Below, piece by piece: positions 27,301 to 39,947 of a DNA stretch of 64,000 bases. How positions within the stretch are numbered: position 1 is the first letter of the stretch; every line of letters starts with the position of its first letter. The stretch is from Drosophila pseudoobscura (Eukaryota > Arthropoda > Insecta > Diptera > Drosophilidae): positions 3,720,001-3,784,000 of the forward strand of contig NC_046683.1 of NCBI RefSeq assembly GCF_009870125.1, written 5' to 3'. Both the position numbers and the translations under genes were made by a program. The notes beneath the pieces are model-generated. The model was not told where the DNA came from. It worked only from the letters and a program-made list of their open reading frames with translations, and searched no databases.

Positions 27301-28725
27301 GAAATACCAAATTGCCCGAAAGCGTTGGCGAGTCAACGGGGCCAACCGGCAGGCAGAACAGCACAGGACAGTCCAGGACGATGGGCATTTTTCGAAAATT
27401 CACGCAAATGTCGGCACAGTCATAAAGGCAAAAAATGAGCAATAATAAAAACTAACTGTTCAGCATTTATAGTAGTTCTGGCTCTCTCTGGACTCCCACC
27501 CACCCAATGGCCACAATCAGGTCGATTCCACGAATGAGCTGCTCTTTGGATTGTTCTGCCAGGCATCCAGCGAGCCCCAAGATGATTCAAATAGTTATTC
27601 TCTCAAATAAAGGATATACCTATCTCCCATCAGAGCAGTCAGAGGATGATAAAGGGGGAGCCAACTTGTTGCGGGGCAAACCAAATCATGGCACTCCCGG
27701 CATAGCCATCATCTTCAGTAAGGCTCTGATTTGAATGGGACCTTTTTTGGCAGACAGGCACACCTGATGCCACAGTGAAGGGCACACACAACTGTCGCAT
27801 ATTTTCATCCTGCAACCATTTCGAATGCTCTCGCCACAACAACAGCAGCAGCAGTGGCAGCAGCGGCAGCAGAAAACTACCACTGAATCGGACTCTCTTG
27901 CAACGTGGCAGCCATGCCCCAGGGTCTCTTATCTGTTAAACAACAGAAACAAAAACAGAAGAAACCGAGAAGAGATGGCGTCCATCGGGGGACGGAACCG
28001 AGGCATTTGATACCCTGTAAGAGCCATTTGTATTGCTTTCTTTACCCAGCATACCCCTCCCGTTGGCTCTTTGAACATCTGGCTATCGAAGACTATGGAT
28101 GCCACAGTCATTGCCAATGCAATTTCCCATATACTATATTTCCCATATATACCCATTCACAGGGTATCAACAGACGTCGTACCCCCGCCCCGGTTTCTGC
28201 ATTTGGAGCACATAAAATGGCTGCTATTGTTGTCGGTGTTGGAAATAATTTTAAAGTGCAACGGTGGCTAGAATTAAATGCCGTGTTTAATGCGCTGCGT
28301 ACCTGTTCCTCGGTGCCATGTTTCACTGTACCATCCACACCACAGCCACCCCCTCCACAGGGAGAGAGTGATGCCATATACATATGTAGGATGCCCAAAA
28401 TAATACTGCGGAATGGTTACTCCCATTCCATTTCCGAACCGGTTGGGTCCATAATCCCCCCCCTACAGGAGGGAGAGGCTAAGTGGGTAGACAAGTGCAC
28501 TTACCGCGTCAAAACATAAATGCTCACGGAATTTCCCAATAGTCCAATAACAAAAACGCACGGCACCAAAATGCGTTGAACAACATGCCGCACTTCCGCC
28601 ATATCCGCATCCGAGAACATTTCAACGCCCGCCTCGGGCGATTTTGCTGCCTCCTCTGCCTCGGTCCCCGCGGCCTCTGCCACGGCCTCGGCGAGCGCCA
28701 GCTTCAGTGCCGATGACATTGTCAT
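24365..28725 (-). CDS. class A (rhodopsin-like) G protein-coupled receptor, probable peptide receptor
   Basis: Seven coding exons join in phase: 28725-28505, 27087-26915, 26233-26117, 26033-25761, 25629-25388, 25101-24898, 24829-24365, giving 564 aa. The start is the first ATG after an in-frame TAG. TM1 (VPCVFVIGLLGNSVSIYVLT) crosses into exon 2, followed by TM2 (TNIYLTALAITDIAYL), the TM3 cysteine (KYHCEIYW), ERF in place of DRY, TM4 (AVALFCLLSTLSTAF), TM5 (SLFTLLVFVLFPLFLLATFN), TM6 with the CQLPW variant of CWxP, and TM7 ending NAASNFFLYC in place of NPxxY. Extracellular loop 2 is very long (about 165 residues, exons 4-6), with four N-glycosylation sequons (NQT, NVS, NHS, NVT). The C-tail is R/H/S-rich. 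TM features suggest a peptide receptor of the FMRFamide-like branch; the ligand is unknown and I cannot name the orthologue. The exon 5 acceptor is the least certain join. Confidence 0.88.
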
Positions 28726-29922
28726 TGCTGCAGGCTCCAGGCTGCAGGCAGCCAAAAGGCAGCCTCCAATTGCTCTTTGGGCCTATAACCCACGGACAAG
28801 AGCACAGCACAGCACAGCACTTGAGAGCTTGTTTATTGCGAATAGGATTCCGATTCCGATTCCGATTGCACTTTTGACAGATCCGTGCGTCCCCAAAAGC
28901 CCTCAGGAGTCTGCACTACTAAAAAGAGAGAGAGAGGGAAATAAAATAATGATTAAGAATCAAAAATCATAAGTAATTTACTCAGCTTACACCTGTGGGT
29001 ATCGGATTACCCGCATCATAGTAGGGGACTTACAGACAATTAAGGACAAGTACCGGCACTTTTTGAATGGGTATAAGTTCTCTAGGGCTATAGCTATATT
29101 CTCAAAGCTATAGCCACCTCTTTGTATACAGATCTTCAGGGGTACATTCAAGTTTCAAGATATAGATAGACATACAGGTGGAAAAAGTGTGTTGGAGTAG
29201 TATTTTCCCCACTGAAAGAATGAGAAAAACCTCCCAAAAGATAGACAGTTGAAGAAAAATATCCGCTAGGAGGAGATGTTTTGGGGACAAAAAGAGGCTC
29301 CCAAAAGTCTGATTGAATAATTAGAGCATTTTTACGTTGCCTCTAAGTGCATTGATATAATTTTTCAAATGATGCATAAATAGTACGTACGATGGAGGAT
29401 GGATAAAGGATATACATAAGGATACTGATATTGGAGAGCCAATATCGCTTAAGGAGTGCTGTAAAAGGACCCCCTAAAACAGCTCCAAGAAGCGTTGTCT
29501 TACGGTTGTATGTTGTGGCTAAATTTTTCACACAGCCACTCGGATATTTTGTCTCAAATTACATTTCCACTTGGACCACACACACACACACAAACACCCA
29601 CCCACCCACAGAGAGAGAGAGAGAGAAAGAGAAAGCTCACTTATTTAATTGGTTTTCAATTTCGGATTTTTTGTCGGGGCTTTTTCGCTTATTTCTTTTG
29701 ATTCACTTTGTGGGAGTGTGGGACTGTGGGTGTGCGGAGGGTCGAAAATGTTATTGGAGCACCATCACCATTGACCTCAACGAGCCACCGCCACCAACAA
29801 CCCACCCCACCCCCCCGCCGCTCGCCTAGAGCAGACAAATTGCGCGTAAAATAAAACTGCAATTGCAATTGCAACTTAAACAACAAAAACCCGATAGATA
29901 GAAGGAAAGAAAGAACCAGTAT

Positions 29923-29940
29923 CGAGGCATTTGATGCCCT
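29923..29940. repeat. member of a short dispersed repeat family (GAGGCATTTGATRCCCT)
   Basis: The same core occurs at 27999-28017, 29923-29940, 39638-39656 and reversed at 34405-34422, with related GTATACCCT/GATACCCTT ends near 14533, 16155, 34340, 36540 and 36945. The flanks are only loosely similar. It is probably a decayed short transposon family; no intact copy was found here. Confidence 0.45.
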
Positions 29941-30749
29941 TTTCGAAAGATATCTCCGATGCTACCTCCAATAGTTGAACGATTTATAGGCCATCGGTTG
30001 GGGAAAGTCTTTTTTCGAGCAATGGATTGAGATATTCGAGTCCGATGGGATCACCGATGCTACTTCCTGTTGCGTTACAATCTGATCAGAATCATAGTAT
30101 TGTCCGTTGAAAGGGTAACAAAGAGCAACACTACAAAACCAGGAAGCAGGGAGCAGCAGGAGCAGCAGAAAAATAGAACTAAACGAAGAAGAGCTAAAAA
30201 TTGGAAAGCGTTTTAAAAACAATAAAAGTGGAAAATTCCCGCCATTCTGCTAACGCCTCCTCCTATCCCCCACCTACCACCCCGCCCTCTTCACTGTCAT
30301 GCAGCAAGTGGAAAATTCGCAAATATTGCACGTATGTACGTGCAACCCACGCCACCCCATCTGAAAACCGTAAAACGATATTCGTTGCATTAAGCGAAAA
30401 ACCCAAAAAGTGTAAAAGAGAGTACAAAAACGAAATAAGAAACAAAATAAACGGAAAACCGAAAAGTGTGTACTTCTGGCCACACAGCTGATGACATTTC
30501 GTAGAGTGGAGTGGGAGGAGAGTTTGTGGGAGGGGCAGCTGCAGCCAGACCGGGGAATCCCCATGGATTGAAGGTGGCCTCCTCTTTCCCAAGGAAAACA
30601 CAAATTCAACTATTGGATGATGTGTTATTAATATACGGAACGGATTTATGCAAATCCAAATTTGTACAGAAAAAAGGGGGGACCCCATAGGTGGTCAGGG
30701 CAGGGATCCCGAGTATTTTGGGGTGGCCCTCAAGTCTGTATCATTTGCT

Positions 30750-31040
30750 TCAGGGAATGGTGGGTCTGGGCCAACGCGTGATGTCGCCTTCAATGCCCAC
30801 CGAATCCTTGTTGGCGAGAGATACATCCATATGCATGTGGCGGAGAGGCCGTCTCTCGTGGACTCTAGGGATTTCCACCATCTCCCCCGTTCTCTGGCCA
30901 TTGGCTAAAGCTTGAAGGTAATACTGATCCCCCAGCACGATGTTTCGCTGATTGTGCGGGGCCCAGCTCCAAGGCATGCTTGAACAGTCGTCATGCCATG
31001 CCACTATCCTGGACACATCTATTATTTTTGCAGGCCAAAT
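30750..31040 (-). CDS. candidate 3'-terminal coding exon of an unknown gene (96 aa)
   Basis: A minus-strand segment is open from a good acceptor (CTCTGCTGCTGCTCAG, ending at 31041) to a TGA at 30750. Translation begins IWPAKIIDVSRIVAWHDDC and continues with QRNIVLGDQYYLQALANGQ. The amino-acid composition is ordinary and not low-complexity, which is unusual for this stretch. No ATG-bearing first exon was pinned down; an open frame at 31400-31098 could supply one but lacks a convincing donor in phase. No family recognised. The opposite strand is also partly open, so chance cannot be excluded. Confidence 0.25.
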   Translation of the reverse strand: MWPAKIIDVSRIVAWHDDCSSMPWSWAPHNQRNIVLGDQYYLQALANGQRTGEMVEIPRVHERRPLRHMHMDVSLANKDSVGIEGDITRWPRPTIP

Positions 31041-34000
31041 CTGAGCAGCAGCAGAGAACCTATAGTGTGTTTTTTGACGCCGATAATCGGCTCTACCCTA
31101 ACCCTTCGCCCAGGCAACGCTGCTAATGGCTCTCAACGGCCTCCTGCGTAAGCCCCAAAAAATCCCGACCAGAAGTTCACCTACGCCTGCCACAACAGTT
31201 ATCAATGTACATACAATAAGTACGTAGGAATGGGATTGTGTGGGGAGCCAGGCATCATATCCGCATAGAATTAAATAGGAAAAAAAAACGGGAACGGGCG
31301 ACTCATTGCAATCCCCCACTCTCTCACTGATGGAGTCGCCTCCTTTACTACTTTTCCCATTTGCAGTTCTTCTTCCTCTTGCACCCAGACAATGATTCAT
31401 TTTTTGCTTGTTTCTTGGTCTTTTTTGTGAGTATACTTTTGTATATGTAGAATATACAAACACACGTACATATGTATATCCTTAAATCGCAGAAAAATAC
31501 TCACATTTTGGTGCTTTGAATTTAACAGGATATTCATGGATTAAATATGTTACCACTTGATTGAAATTTTTGTTGAATTTTCTCAATTCTAAATTTTTTT
31601 AAAATTATAACCATTTTTAAGGGAACGCGTCGATATATTGCCCCAATTGATCGCCGCGAAAACCACTTCTTAAAATAATAGATATAAAATATTTTAATGC
31701 ATCTTATTTTGACCTTTTAAGGACTTGCAATGTCTACGACTATCCTGTTCGACCCTGGGCATCACCAGTCCATTCCAGGGTATGCACATGGCCCGTACGC
31801 CACTGGTCCAACTCTAACGTCATTCTCTGCAGGCTGTTATCTCCCTCTCCCGCTCGCACTCCACACGGCCGGCACTCCACACGGCGAGTATGTGTGTCAT
31901 TTCAGGCGCAAAAAACAAAAGATGCCTAAATTAGCACACCCACACGCACACACTCATGCAAACAGGCACAGGCACAGCAGGACCAAAAGGGACGTGCGAG
32001 AAAAGACAACGGTCCAGCCGCCCACCCACATACGCTCGCTCCACACACACACTCACTCACGCTCACTTCTGCCTCAAGGGTATAATTCCGAATTCTTGAC
32101 GAAAAGGTGGCGCAGAATCTCTATGGAAAAATTTCAGTTTCAAAACCGTTTCGACATCAAACGTTGTGTTTAAAAATGTGTGTTTTGTGGCATGTTTTTA
32201 CGCGCTGTATCGCAACCTCACCTTATAAGGAATATACCTTGAATTCCTCAACACCCACTCTGTTTCTGCTGCGGTTCGTTCTCATACTCTTTGCGAGGAG
32301 TGGGTATAAATATTTTCAACTTTCAACAGACATTGCACATGGATACTCCCACACACAGTACTCCACATCATATAGGTATGTGCATGCCCTGCCATAGGGA
32401 GGGTATCAAAATCTTCGACACCTCCAAAACTAGTCTTTGTTACTTTTTGTGTGTTCCGCCACTGGGCCGCCGCGTTCCACATTAGTACGACCAGATGCAA
32501 CAGAAATACCTTCGACTGCTCCCTGCTCCTCCTCCACCGGCACCGGCACCGACACGGGCACCGGCACCTGCCCTGGTACTGGCACTGGTACTGCTCGTTC
32601 TATGTATTTTTTCCTTTGCATAATTAGTGAGTGGCTCAGTGGGTTGTGGGTAGTGGGGTAGCAGGGGTAGTAGAGGCAACAATAGCATGGGAAAGTCAAG
32701 TGGCTGTGTGCCATTTTCTCAAGCCACCAACAGCAGCAGCAGCAGCAGCGGCAGCAGCGGCACCACCACCAGCAGCAACAACAAAAATGTGCCTTGCCCC
32801 TAATTGGCAACAAACTACAAAGAAAATGGAGAAGCAACTTTAAGGCAGGCGGAAAGAGAGAGAGACAGACACACACAAGATCAGTGGGGGGGGGTAGGAG
32901 TAGGAGAAGATAGAGAGAGACAAAGAGAGAGAGAGAGAGACCTGCGGCCATGTTTTTTGCGCCTGATTATGACAAGTTGCATTTAAGCCCCACATTTAAA
33001 ATGAACTTTAAATGGAAAAACTGACAGGCAGGGAAAAATCCACACTTTTCCTTCAGAGACCTCATCCTGGGTCCTGGCACCTGGCACCTGGCCATATAAA
33101 TCTACTAGAGGAGTCAACGAGTCAACGGTTTTGTAGACTTTGTTTATCGTTTGCCTTCTTTACTTTATAGAAGGGCTCCCGTCACCGTCATCGCCACATT
33201 CCTCATACCTTTGCACTGCCTTGTGGCACAGGCTTACCTCACCCTCCCGTGCTCCGCCATGTTTACCAAGGATCTGTAGCGGCAAGGAGATAAAGTCAAA
33301 TAGTTACAACAGCATCATGACAGGGCCGCGTGCCCAGCTCCCTGCCCACGCCTCGGCCCCAGCCCCAGTCGCTGTCTCAGTCAGGTCAGTCAGTCCACTC
33401 TCCCTCTTACTCACTGTCAGTCAGGGAGTCTTTCAGTCATTCAGTCGGCTCCAAGCTCGGTCCGAGCTCGGTCCCACTGCCAGCAGCAGGAGCGGCGGCA
33501 TCATCAGGCTTTGTGGCAAAGCAAACAGGCAACGATGCAAGTAAAGGAGATGATGGTGCACGGACTTTGCGAGATATGTCCCTGAGAATGCGTACAACAA
33601 CTACATATACTGGCTAGACTTGGAGCAAAGGTTATGCGACTGGCGGAGCTACCTTCTTGTGAAAAAATGTCGCCCCCTATCAAACATTCTTTGACGGATT
33701 CTTTGCCATGGAGCGGTGCGGAGCGGAGCGGGGCAGGGCAGCATTTGCATTTGCTTTGCGATTTTGGCTCTTTAAAAAAAAACTCGGTTATTAAAAGCAA
33801 AACTGCTTCTGCGGAGCAAAGCCAATAGAATTTGTTTTGTCTATTTTCTAGTTTTGGCTTCACTTTCTGCAGAGGAAAAAGGCTTAAAGATGAACAGGAA
33901 CTGAATTTGTTGGTGGGTAAGCTGGATTTCTCTTTAATATATTGGAATATTCACATCACACTAATGACTGGCAGTCCTGGGAGAACGGAAATCCCACCCT

Positions 34001-35881
34001 GACAGATTGCAACATGAAGGAACGGAACGTTCCACTCTCATCATTCTTTTCCTTAAACCGAACGAAAACTTCTCAGTAATTGCCTTGGCTTGAAATGTTA
34101 CACCAAGAGCAGACCATCAATTTGATGATTTGTGTATAATAAGAGTCAAAAAGTGCCGACACTTGAAATGGTATGTATTTTGAATCATTTGAAAATCCTG
34201 CGGTGAATAACGTACGAAGTATTCCAGAATGCTGCTGCCACGAGTGTCCAGGTCCAGGCCAAGGTGCAGCACTGCTCTGACAGCCCATCCAACTGGCAGA
34301 TCCTGCCCCAACCCCGGCTCCTGCCTCTGTGCCAGCCTCACTTTTCGTATACCCTTGCAAAGAGGCGGCTGTATGATTCGGATTCCTTGAACCTTCTCTC
34401 TGAAAGAGTATCAAATGCCTCGGCTATTGAGTTTGGCCTTTCTTTCGTGTCCTTTTCTTTTTTTGACAGACAAAATTGCATTTCGCTCAAGGTGTGACCA
34501 GGGTCCAGGTTCCAGGGTCCAGAAGTCTCTGGCCAAGCATTTATACATAAATCGTGTGACATTCACGTAACGTGTGAGTGCAAGGAAGGGAGAGAGGGGA
34601 GGGCCACCACACTGAGGGAGCGACAGACCGACCAACCCCCCGACCATTGCCATAAAACTTAAACAAAATATTTATGCACACGGCGCTGCATTCTGTATGC
34701 TGTATGGTGGATGCTGCATGCTGCATGCTGCATGCTGCAAGCTTCTGCTTCAAGCTACTTTTCAATTGCAGCTGGTGAATGGTTTAAGAGGTACGCTGGG
34801 TTGTGGCAGGGTGGTGTGCTGGCGGGCTGGCGTGTTGCACGGCCGAGTGGGGGACAGGACTCTGGAGGGGCCTTAAGTTATCAACATGGAATGCAATTTT
34901 CCAAACTGTCTATTTTCTATGCAAATTCGCTTGCATTTCACCACGCGCTGCGCTTTGCGCTCTCTCTCTCTCAATCTTCAATCGTGCACGGCACTGGCTC
35001 CCCTCTCTCCGCCCACAGACAGGACCAAAGGAGGAAATCAGCAGCGCAAAAAACGAGCATCGCACAAACATGCAAATGATATGTGTTGCATCATAGTGTA
35101 GAACGAATCCCCGCACTTATGTATATCAAAAGCATCGTGCCACTCCACCCCCCTCTCCTCCCTGTGGGTGTGTGGAACATTAACTTGATATATATGTACG
35201 TCTGTGTATATAGTATATAGCAATCAAATGATACTGCTCACGACAGATTCTTTCAGAAAGCGCGATGAGTTTGTTAAAATGTTTGCAATGCTAAAAAGGC
35301 AACATTTCCGAATATACAAGCAACGGATATACTGTATCCGTAATTCCGAGCAACAATCCCATGTAAAGAAAAAGCAATGAGTGCTACTTTAAGGTACTAT
35401 AATTCGAAGACTGAATTCTTTTGTCAAACATAGCTTCACGGATCTAGAGTCTGGATCGAAATCGATGCGCCGAGGCCCGACAGTCGTTCGTCTGGAGCTG
35501 CTTACTGTCCGTACTTGGTAAAGGATAAACATCGATTAAAACCTGATGACATCAGGGAGATATCAATACAAAATGTTGAGTGGTTTTTCGTCACCAAAAG
35601 TGGCTAATGAAGGCTTGTTTTAGGGAGCCAAAAGTGCTGTGAAAACAGGTTAATCGTTTCAAAATGGGGATATCTACATTGAGATATCTGGAGAATAGGT
35701 ATTTTCATCACCATCACCTTCCATCGTGGAAGGAAGAAGGAAGCTAAGATGCAGATGATAGATTGTGTGGCCGGATGGTAAGGGGGGGTATGGGATCGCT
35801 AATCTATTGAATGTCTGCATTGAACAAGACTGGTTCATCCCTGCCTCCGGTCTCTTATCTCTTCTTATAAAGTCCATCCGT

Positions 35882-35950
35882 CTATAAATATTGCACTGCT
35901 TCGCCTTGAACGTATTCCTTGAACTCGTAGTTCAGGGCCACGCCCTCTAG
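35882..35950 (-). CDS. candidate 3'-terminal coding exon (22 aa)
   Basis: After an acceptor ending GTACACAG, the minus strand reads LEGVALNYEFKEYVQGEAVQ followed by YL and a TAG. Codon choice is typical of fly coding DNA (GTG, CTG, AAC, TAC, GAG, TTC, AAG) and contrasts with the AT-rich flanks. The upstream partner exon was not found. It may be the last exon of a gene with long introns or a nested gene. Confidence 0.3.
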   Translation of the reverse strand, partial: LEGVALNYEFKEYVQGEAVQYL

Positions 35951-38202
35951 CTGTGTACAATGAAAGCAAAAATCCAACAATAAAACCGCAAATTAAAATC
36001 CAACAACGGAGAAATCCAATTCGTAAATTTGGAGCCAGCTTCCAACAAGTGCATTTGCAGTTGAATTAATTCGATTAGTGAAAGACATTATTCACAATTT
36101 TGTGCGGCTGTTGTCGGATGGTTAGCCAAGCATTTATTTATTTAGCATTAGCATTATCATTTTCATTCCATTGCCATTGCCATCGCCATTGCCATTGCCA
36201 GAGCCTTTTCTTTGGCGAAGCTCTCCTTCGTTCCGTCAATTAGTTGGACAGCCTCAGGACGGAGGGCGTTTTTGTCAGGGCCATTCGCTCAACGAGCCGC
36301 AAACTTTCCCCCAAAAGAAATTAAAACCAAAAACGCGGCCAACAACAGCAAGGAGGACACGCAGAAGCAGAACAATTGGAATGAAAATTTAACAATTGTG
36401 CAACTCTAATCTGCGCGGCAATAAAATGAAAATGCTGCAAGGAGCAAAACTTTGCCACGCGACGAGCGCAAAAAAATACAAATACTCGTGGAAACAGTAG
36501 GAAAACACCGACACTCCCCACCGGTCACCGGTCACCGATACACCGGATACCCTTCGGTGTACGTTCCAGCACGTCTCTCGGCTTTCAGTCCAGCAAAATT
36601 GGTTCTGAAATGTATAAAAATCGATTATCTCTACCGCTCTTCCCACAGGACTATCTCTGTTTCCGCCGTTAGTCAGTTAGAAAAGTCGAATGCCACATGG
36701 CCACAATCCAATTTGTATACATTCGATGCATATGCAATCCCTTGTATCCCTACAGGAAGCCAAAATGTATATACCCGCCTGCGATGGGGTATCGAAAAAA
36801 GAAAAGCGTCACGAAAATGCGCAGACAGCGAAAGCGGAAAGTGTTTATACGTACAAGACATACATACCTACCTACATACATATGTATGTGTGTGCATGTG
36901 TGTTTCCAGCTATTGCTGTTGCGTTTGCTAAGAATGTTTGCAGGATACAGGATACCCTTGCGAGAAAGTATGATGGTTTTTGCACTGCCAAAGTGAAGCA
37001 TTTGAAGCACAATTTTGGATAATTATGAGAAATTTATTAGAGGGGCGAAAATGTCTAGTGTGGCTTTAAAGCAGGCTTTTCGCCAGGACGGAGCACTATG
37101 TATATTCCAGCCGATTTACCATCAATGGGTATCAAACGGAAAATATACTTTCTTTCTTGCCTGTTGTACTTCGGGGTGGGGGGGAGGTGGGGGCGCCTCC
37201 ATTGTTGCTAAATGCGCTGCGTTTATTTAGAAAGTTATTTCTCTTTCGCTCAGCGTCGGCAGCAGCAAAAAAGTAACTAAAAATAAGCTCAGCCAAAATA
37301 AAAACATTGTTGCACATGTTCCACGCTCCCCTCCTCGCAGACCTTGCCACACCCCGCACCACCACCACGCGCAGCAGCAGCAGCAGCAGCAGCATTACTG
37401 CCCCCGTTGCCCCAAACCTAACAAAAAGATGGAAACAAAAACTAAAACAAGCTGGCAACATTGTTGTCTGTTATTTTGGCTGAAAGCAGTGCCCTGAGTA
37501 GAGGGGGATTCCCCGAGTCGCAGTCGGAGTCGGAGTCGGCCACCCCATGCCGCACGCCCGCTTGCCTCATTAGCTTGGGGGATTGCCATGGATATGCTAA
37601 AAGGTTTTTATTATTATTTTATTCACTTTATTTGCTTGTTCGTCTTGCCGTTGTTCTTGTTTTAGTTTCGTTTTCTTTGCTGATGATTATTAATGGATTT
37701 AATTTGGCGGTGGGAGGGGCATCCGATATATTTTTAAATTCGTTTGGTTATTATTACCTCGGGACATTGCTTTGGTCTGGGACAAAGAACTTGGCATTTT
37801 TGGGCTGACACTCTCCGAATTCCATGCCACGTTTCTCGTGCTCATTGCAGCATATTGGTTTTCTTCGTTACACATCCCATGGTAAGTCCATCTATCTTTC
37901 GTTCTACTCCAGAGAAATCCTACAAATCGGGCTACAGCTATTATACGATTTTTAGAAGACGCTGAAAGGCTCTTAATCCAATAAAAAGTGTACAAACAGT
38001 AGGCTAATGATACTTCGTTTAACCGAAAATTTTCAGAGTTTCAGAGATATAAATTTAGGAAAACTAGTAGGCCCAGAAATAACCCTTCCTACTTAAATAT
38101 AGAAACATCCAATATTCAAACATAGAACGCGTCAACGCGTAAAATATATTGTGAACATTTGCGTCTAACAGAAGAGGATATCTATCCTTTCTACAAGAGG
38201 AG

Positions 38203-38489
38203 ATGTTGGCCAACAAGATATTGGCCTGTGGTTTAATCATCTTCACAAAATTTCATATATTTTATGTCCTGCACTCTGAAACTGACGATGAGTCAAAGAA
38301 GGAGAAAAAGGAACTGGAACCCACACTCCACACTTTACGCAAGTGTCTGCGTCCGGTGGCCACAGCAATAACTGGATTGATCGTCCTACAAGCCATATTC
38401 AAGCCCTGTTTAAAGCCAATGCTCAAGTGAGTTTCCAGACCTCTATTCTTTTCCGGCTTAAATTATCACTGTACTCCTTCTGCAGATAA
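38203..38489 (+). CDS. small putative membrane protein, 75 aa, paralogue of the 3.5-kb gene
   Basis: Function not recognised. Exon 1 (38203-38426) begins at ATG and encodes a hydrophobic N-terminus (MLANKILACGLIIFTKFHIF), a short acidic/lysine-rich middle (about residues 24-40), then TLRKCLRP and a hydrophobic C-terminal stretch (TAITGLIVLQAIF) ending KPCLKPMLK. The last lysine codon is split by a GTGAGT donor; a 59-nt intron (38427-38485) ends CTTCTGCAG, and the next bases complete lysine and give TAA. The layout, sequence and intron position match the minus-strand gene at 3.5-3.9 kb, so both are likely real and share an ancestor. No clear AATAAA was found downstream. Small size and two hydrophobic ends suggest a membrane hairpin or mitochondrial protein; this is inference. 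Confidence 0.6.
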
Positions 38490-39947
38490 TCCATTTCTAT
38501 CTTCCATTCCATTCCAATTAATTAATTCATTTAAATATCGTCAAAATTTCCGCAAAAAAATGGTTTTAGATAAAAACATATGTACCTTCAATTAGCCTTG
38601 TTTCCGGTTAGTATTCTGCAAAACGTGGATTTGATTCGTCGATGGATTACGCATCATGGAATTCCAATTTCGAAACTTTTTTACGGAAGTGCAATTAGAA
38701 GAAGGCTGAACAAAATAACTAAATTTTGCGTTTTATTATATTCATAACAAAAAAAGTTAATCTATAGGTATCGAGACCCTGATCAAAGCTTCCATTAACG
38801 AGAGCCAATTGATCTTGCACTCAAAGAGGGATTACCTTTGGGTTTTTGGTACTAGAGTGTCGCACCACGTGTGCCGCGTTTCGACTGGTTTTACTATCAA
38901 ACATTTGGTTGATAAGAATCTAAGGAGACATCTTGAGACATGTTTTGGGATGAAACTACTTCTGATGGTCATATGACGGTAAAAGTGATACCTATACATC
39001 ACAGATTCTATTCAACATTGATATAGCAAAGAGGTTTTAAAATGTTCTATGGAATAATTGCAGGGTGGACCAACAAATATCCTCCAAAATAAATTTAATT
39101 ACAGTTGCACAAATACATATATATTCGCACCAGTGACAATCAGTTTCCCCCTCTAAGTTTGTATATTTAAAAAAATGATATTTATTTGCCGATGTGCCCA
39201 CATTCACAAATGTGTACAGGCAGCCCCCTTGTACTCCCACATACTCCGTGGCTACCATAGAGATTACTGCTGCTGCTGGTTCTGCTTTTATTATTATTTA
39301 GCCATCATTTGGCTAGCAGTCAATTGGGCGTTTTGTTTATAAACAAAAGAAAACACGAAGCAAAACGAACGAAACAAGAAAAACAATTTTTGATGTAGCT
39401 CATAAAAATGCCAAAAGAAAAGAACACAAAAAAAAATAAAGGAAAAGAAAAGTCAGCAAGACAAGAGGAAAAACAGGCGAACAAAAAATAAATAATAAAC
39501 ACGAATCGCAAATATTTGTAAGCTTTCATTGGCTAAGGTGGCAACAGGAGATGATGACTGCAAGGGGTGGATGGGGTGCTGTTGATGGAAGCAAACAGTA
39601 TTAACAGGGAAGGAAGGAAGAGTACAGAGAACAGTCGCAGCATTTGATACCCTTTCGGGTGAACATAATCTTGTTCCAATGAATATTCATGAGTTTTGGC
39701 CTTAACAGAAAGGGTTTTCTTATTCTACTTGCATTCCTTTCTGTGGCATCTATCTTATACGGATGCAACATGACTTTTGATGTCTGCTTCCCGAGTACCA
39801 AAGATGCTGCCTTTCCTTCTCCATGTCAAGGCCTACCATACCCTCTTGTTGCTTTCCCGCGTATATTTTTAGAGCCAGTTAAGCAGGGAAATTCGCTTTT
39901 CATACGCATATTATTCGCCTTTTTATTCTCGCATGCGACATAAACAA

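Larger units (their letters stand above)
28726..38202. other. gene-poor stretch upstream of the receptor gene
   Basis: It may include the receptor's 5' UTR exons. It contains CA and GA repeats (29578-29625), ATACCCT-type repeats (28000, 29923, 34405, 36540, 36945), a CAG run (32728-32760), GTCA-rich DNA (33375-33445) and purine runs near 32920-32940. Minus-strand open segments with plausible splice sites at 30750-31040 and 35882-35950 are listed separately. Confidence 0.5.

Noticed and set aside
27905..28519. 204-codon plus-strand open frame
   Set aside because: Antisense to receptor intron 1 and its first exon boundary; crosses an ATACCCT repeat; no recognisable domain.
29962..30222. Minus-strand frame with a signal-peptide-like Leu run followed by a short polar chain
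   Set aside because: No ATG start; the Leu run comes from a CTG/CTC repeat; no convincing upstream exon. A splice at the GTTTTGTAG before CYPFNG is possible but unsupported.
31098..31400. Minus-strand 100-codon frame with a hydrophobic C-terminal part
   Set aside because: Could be the first exon for the 30750-31040 candidate, but no good donor joins them in phase.
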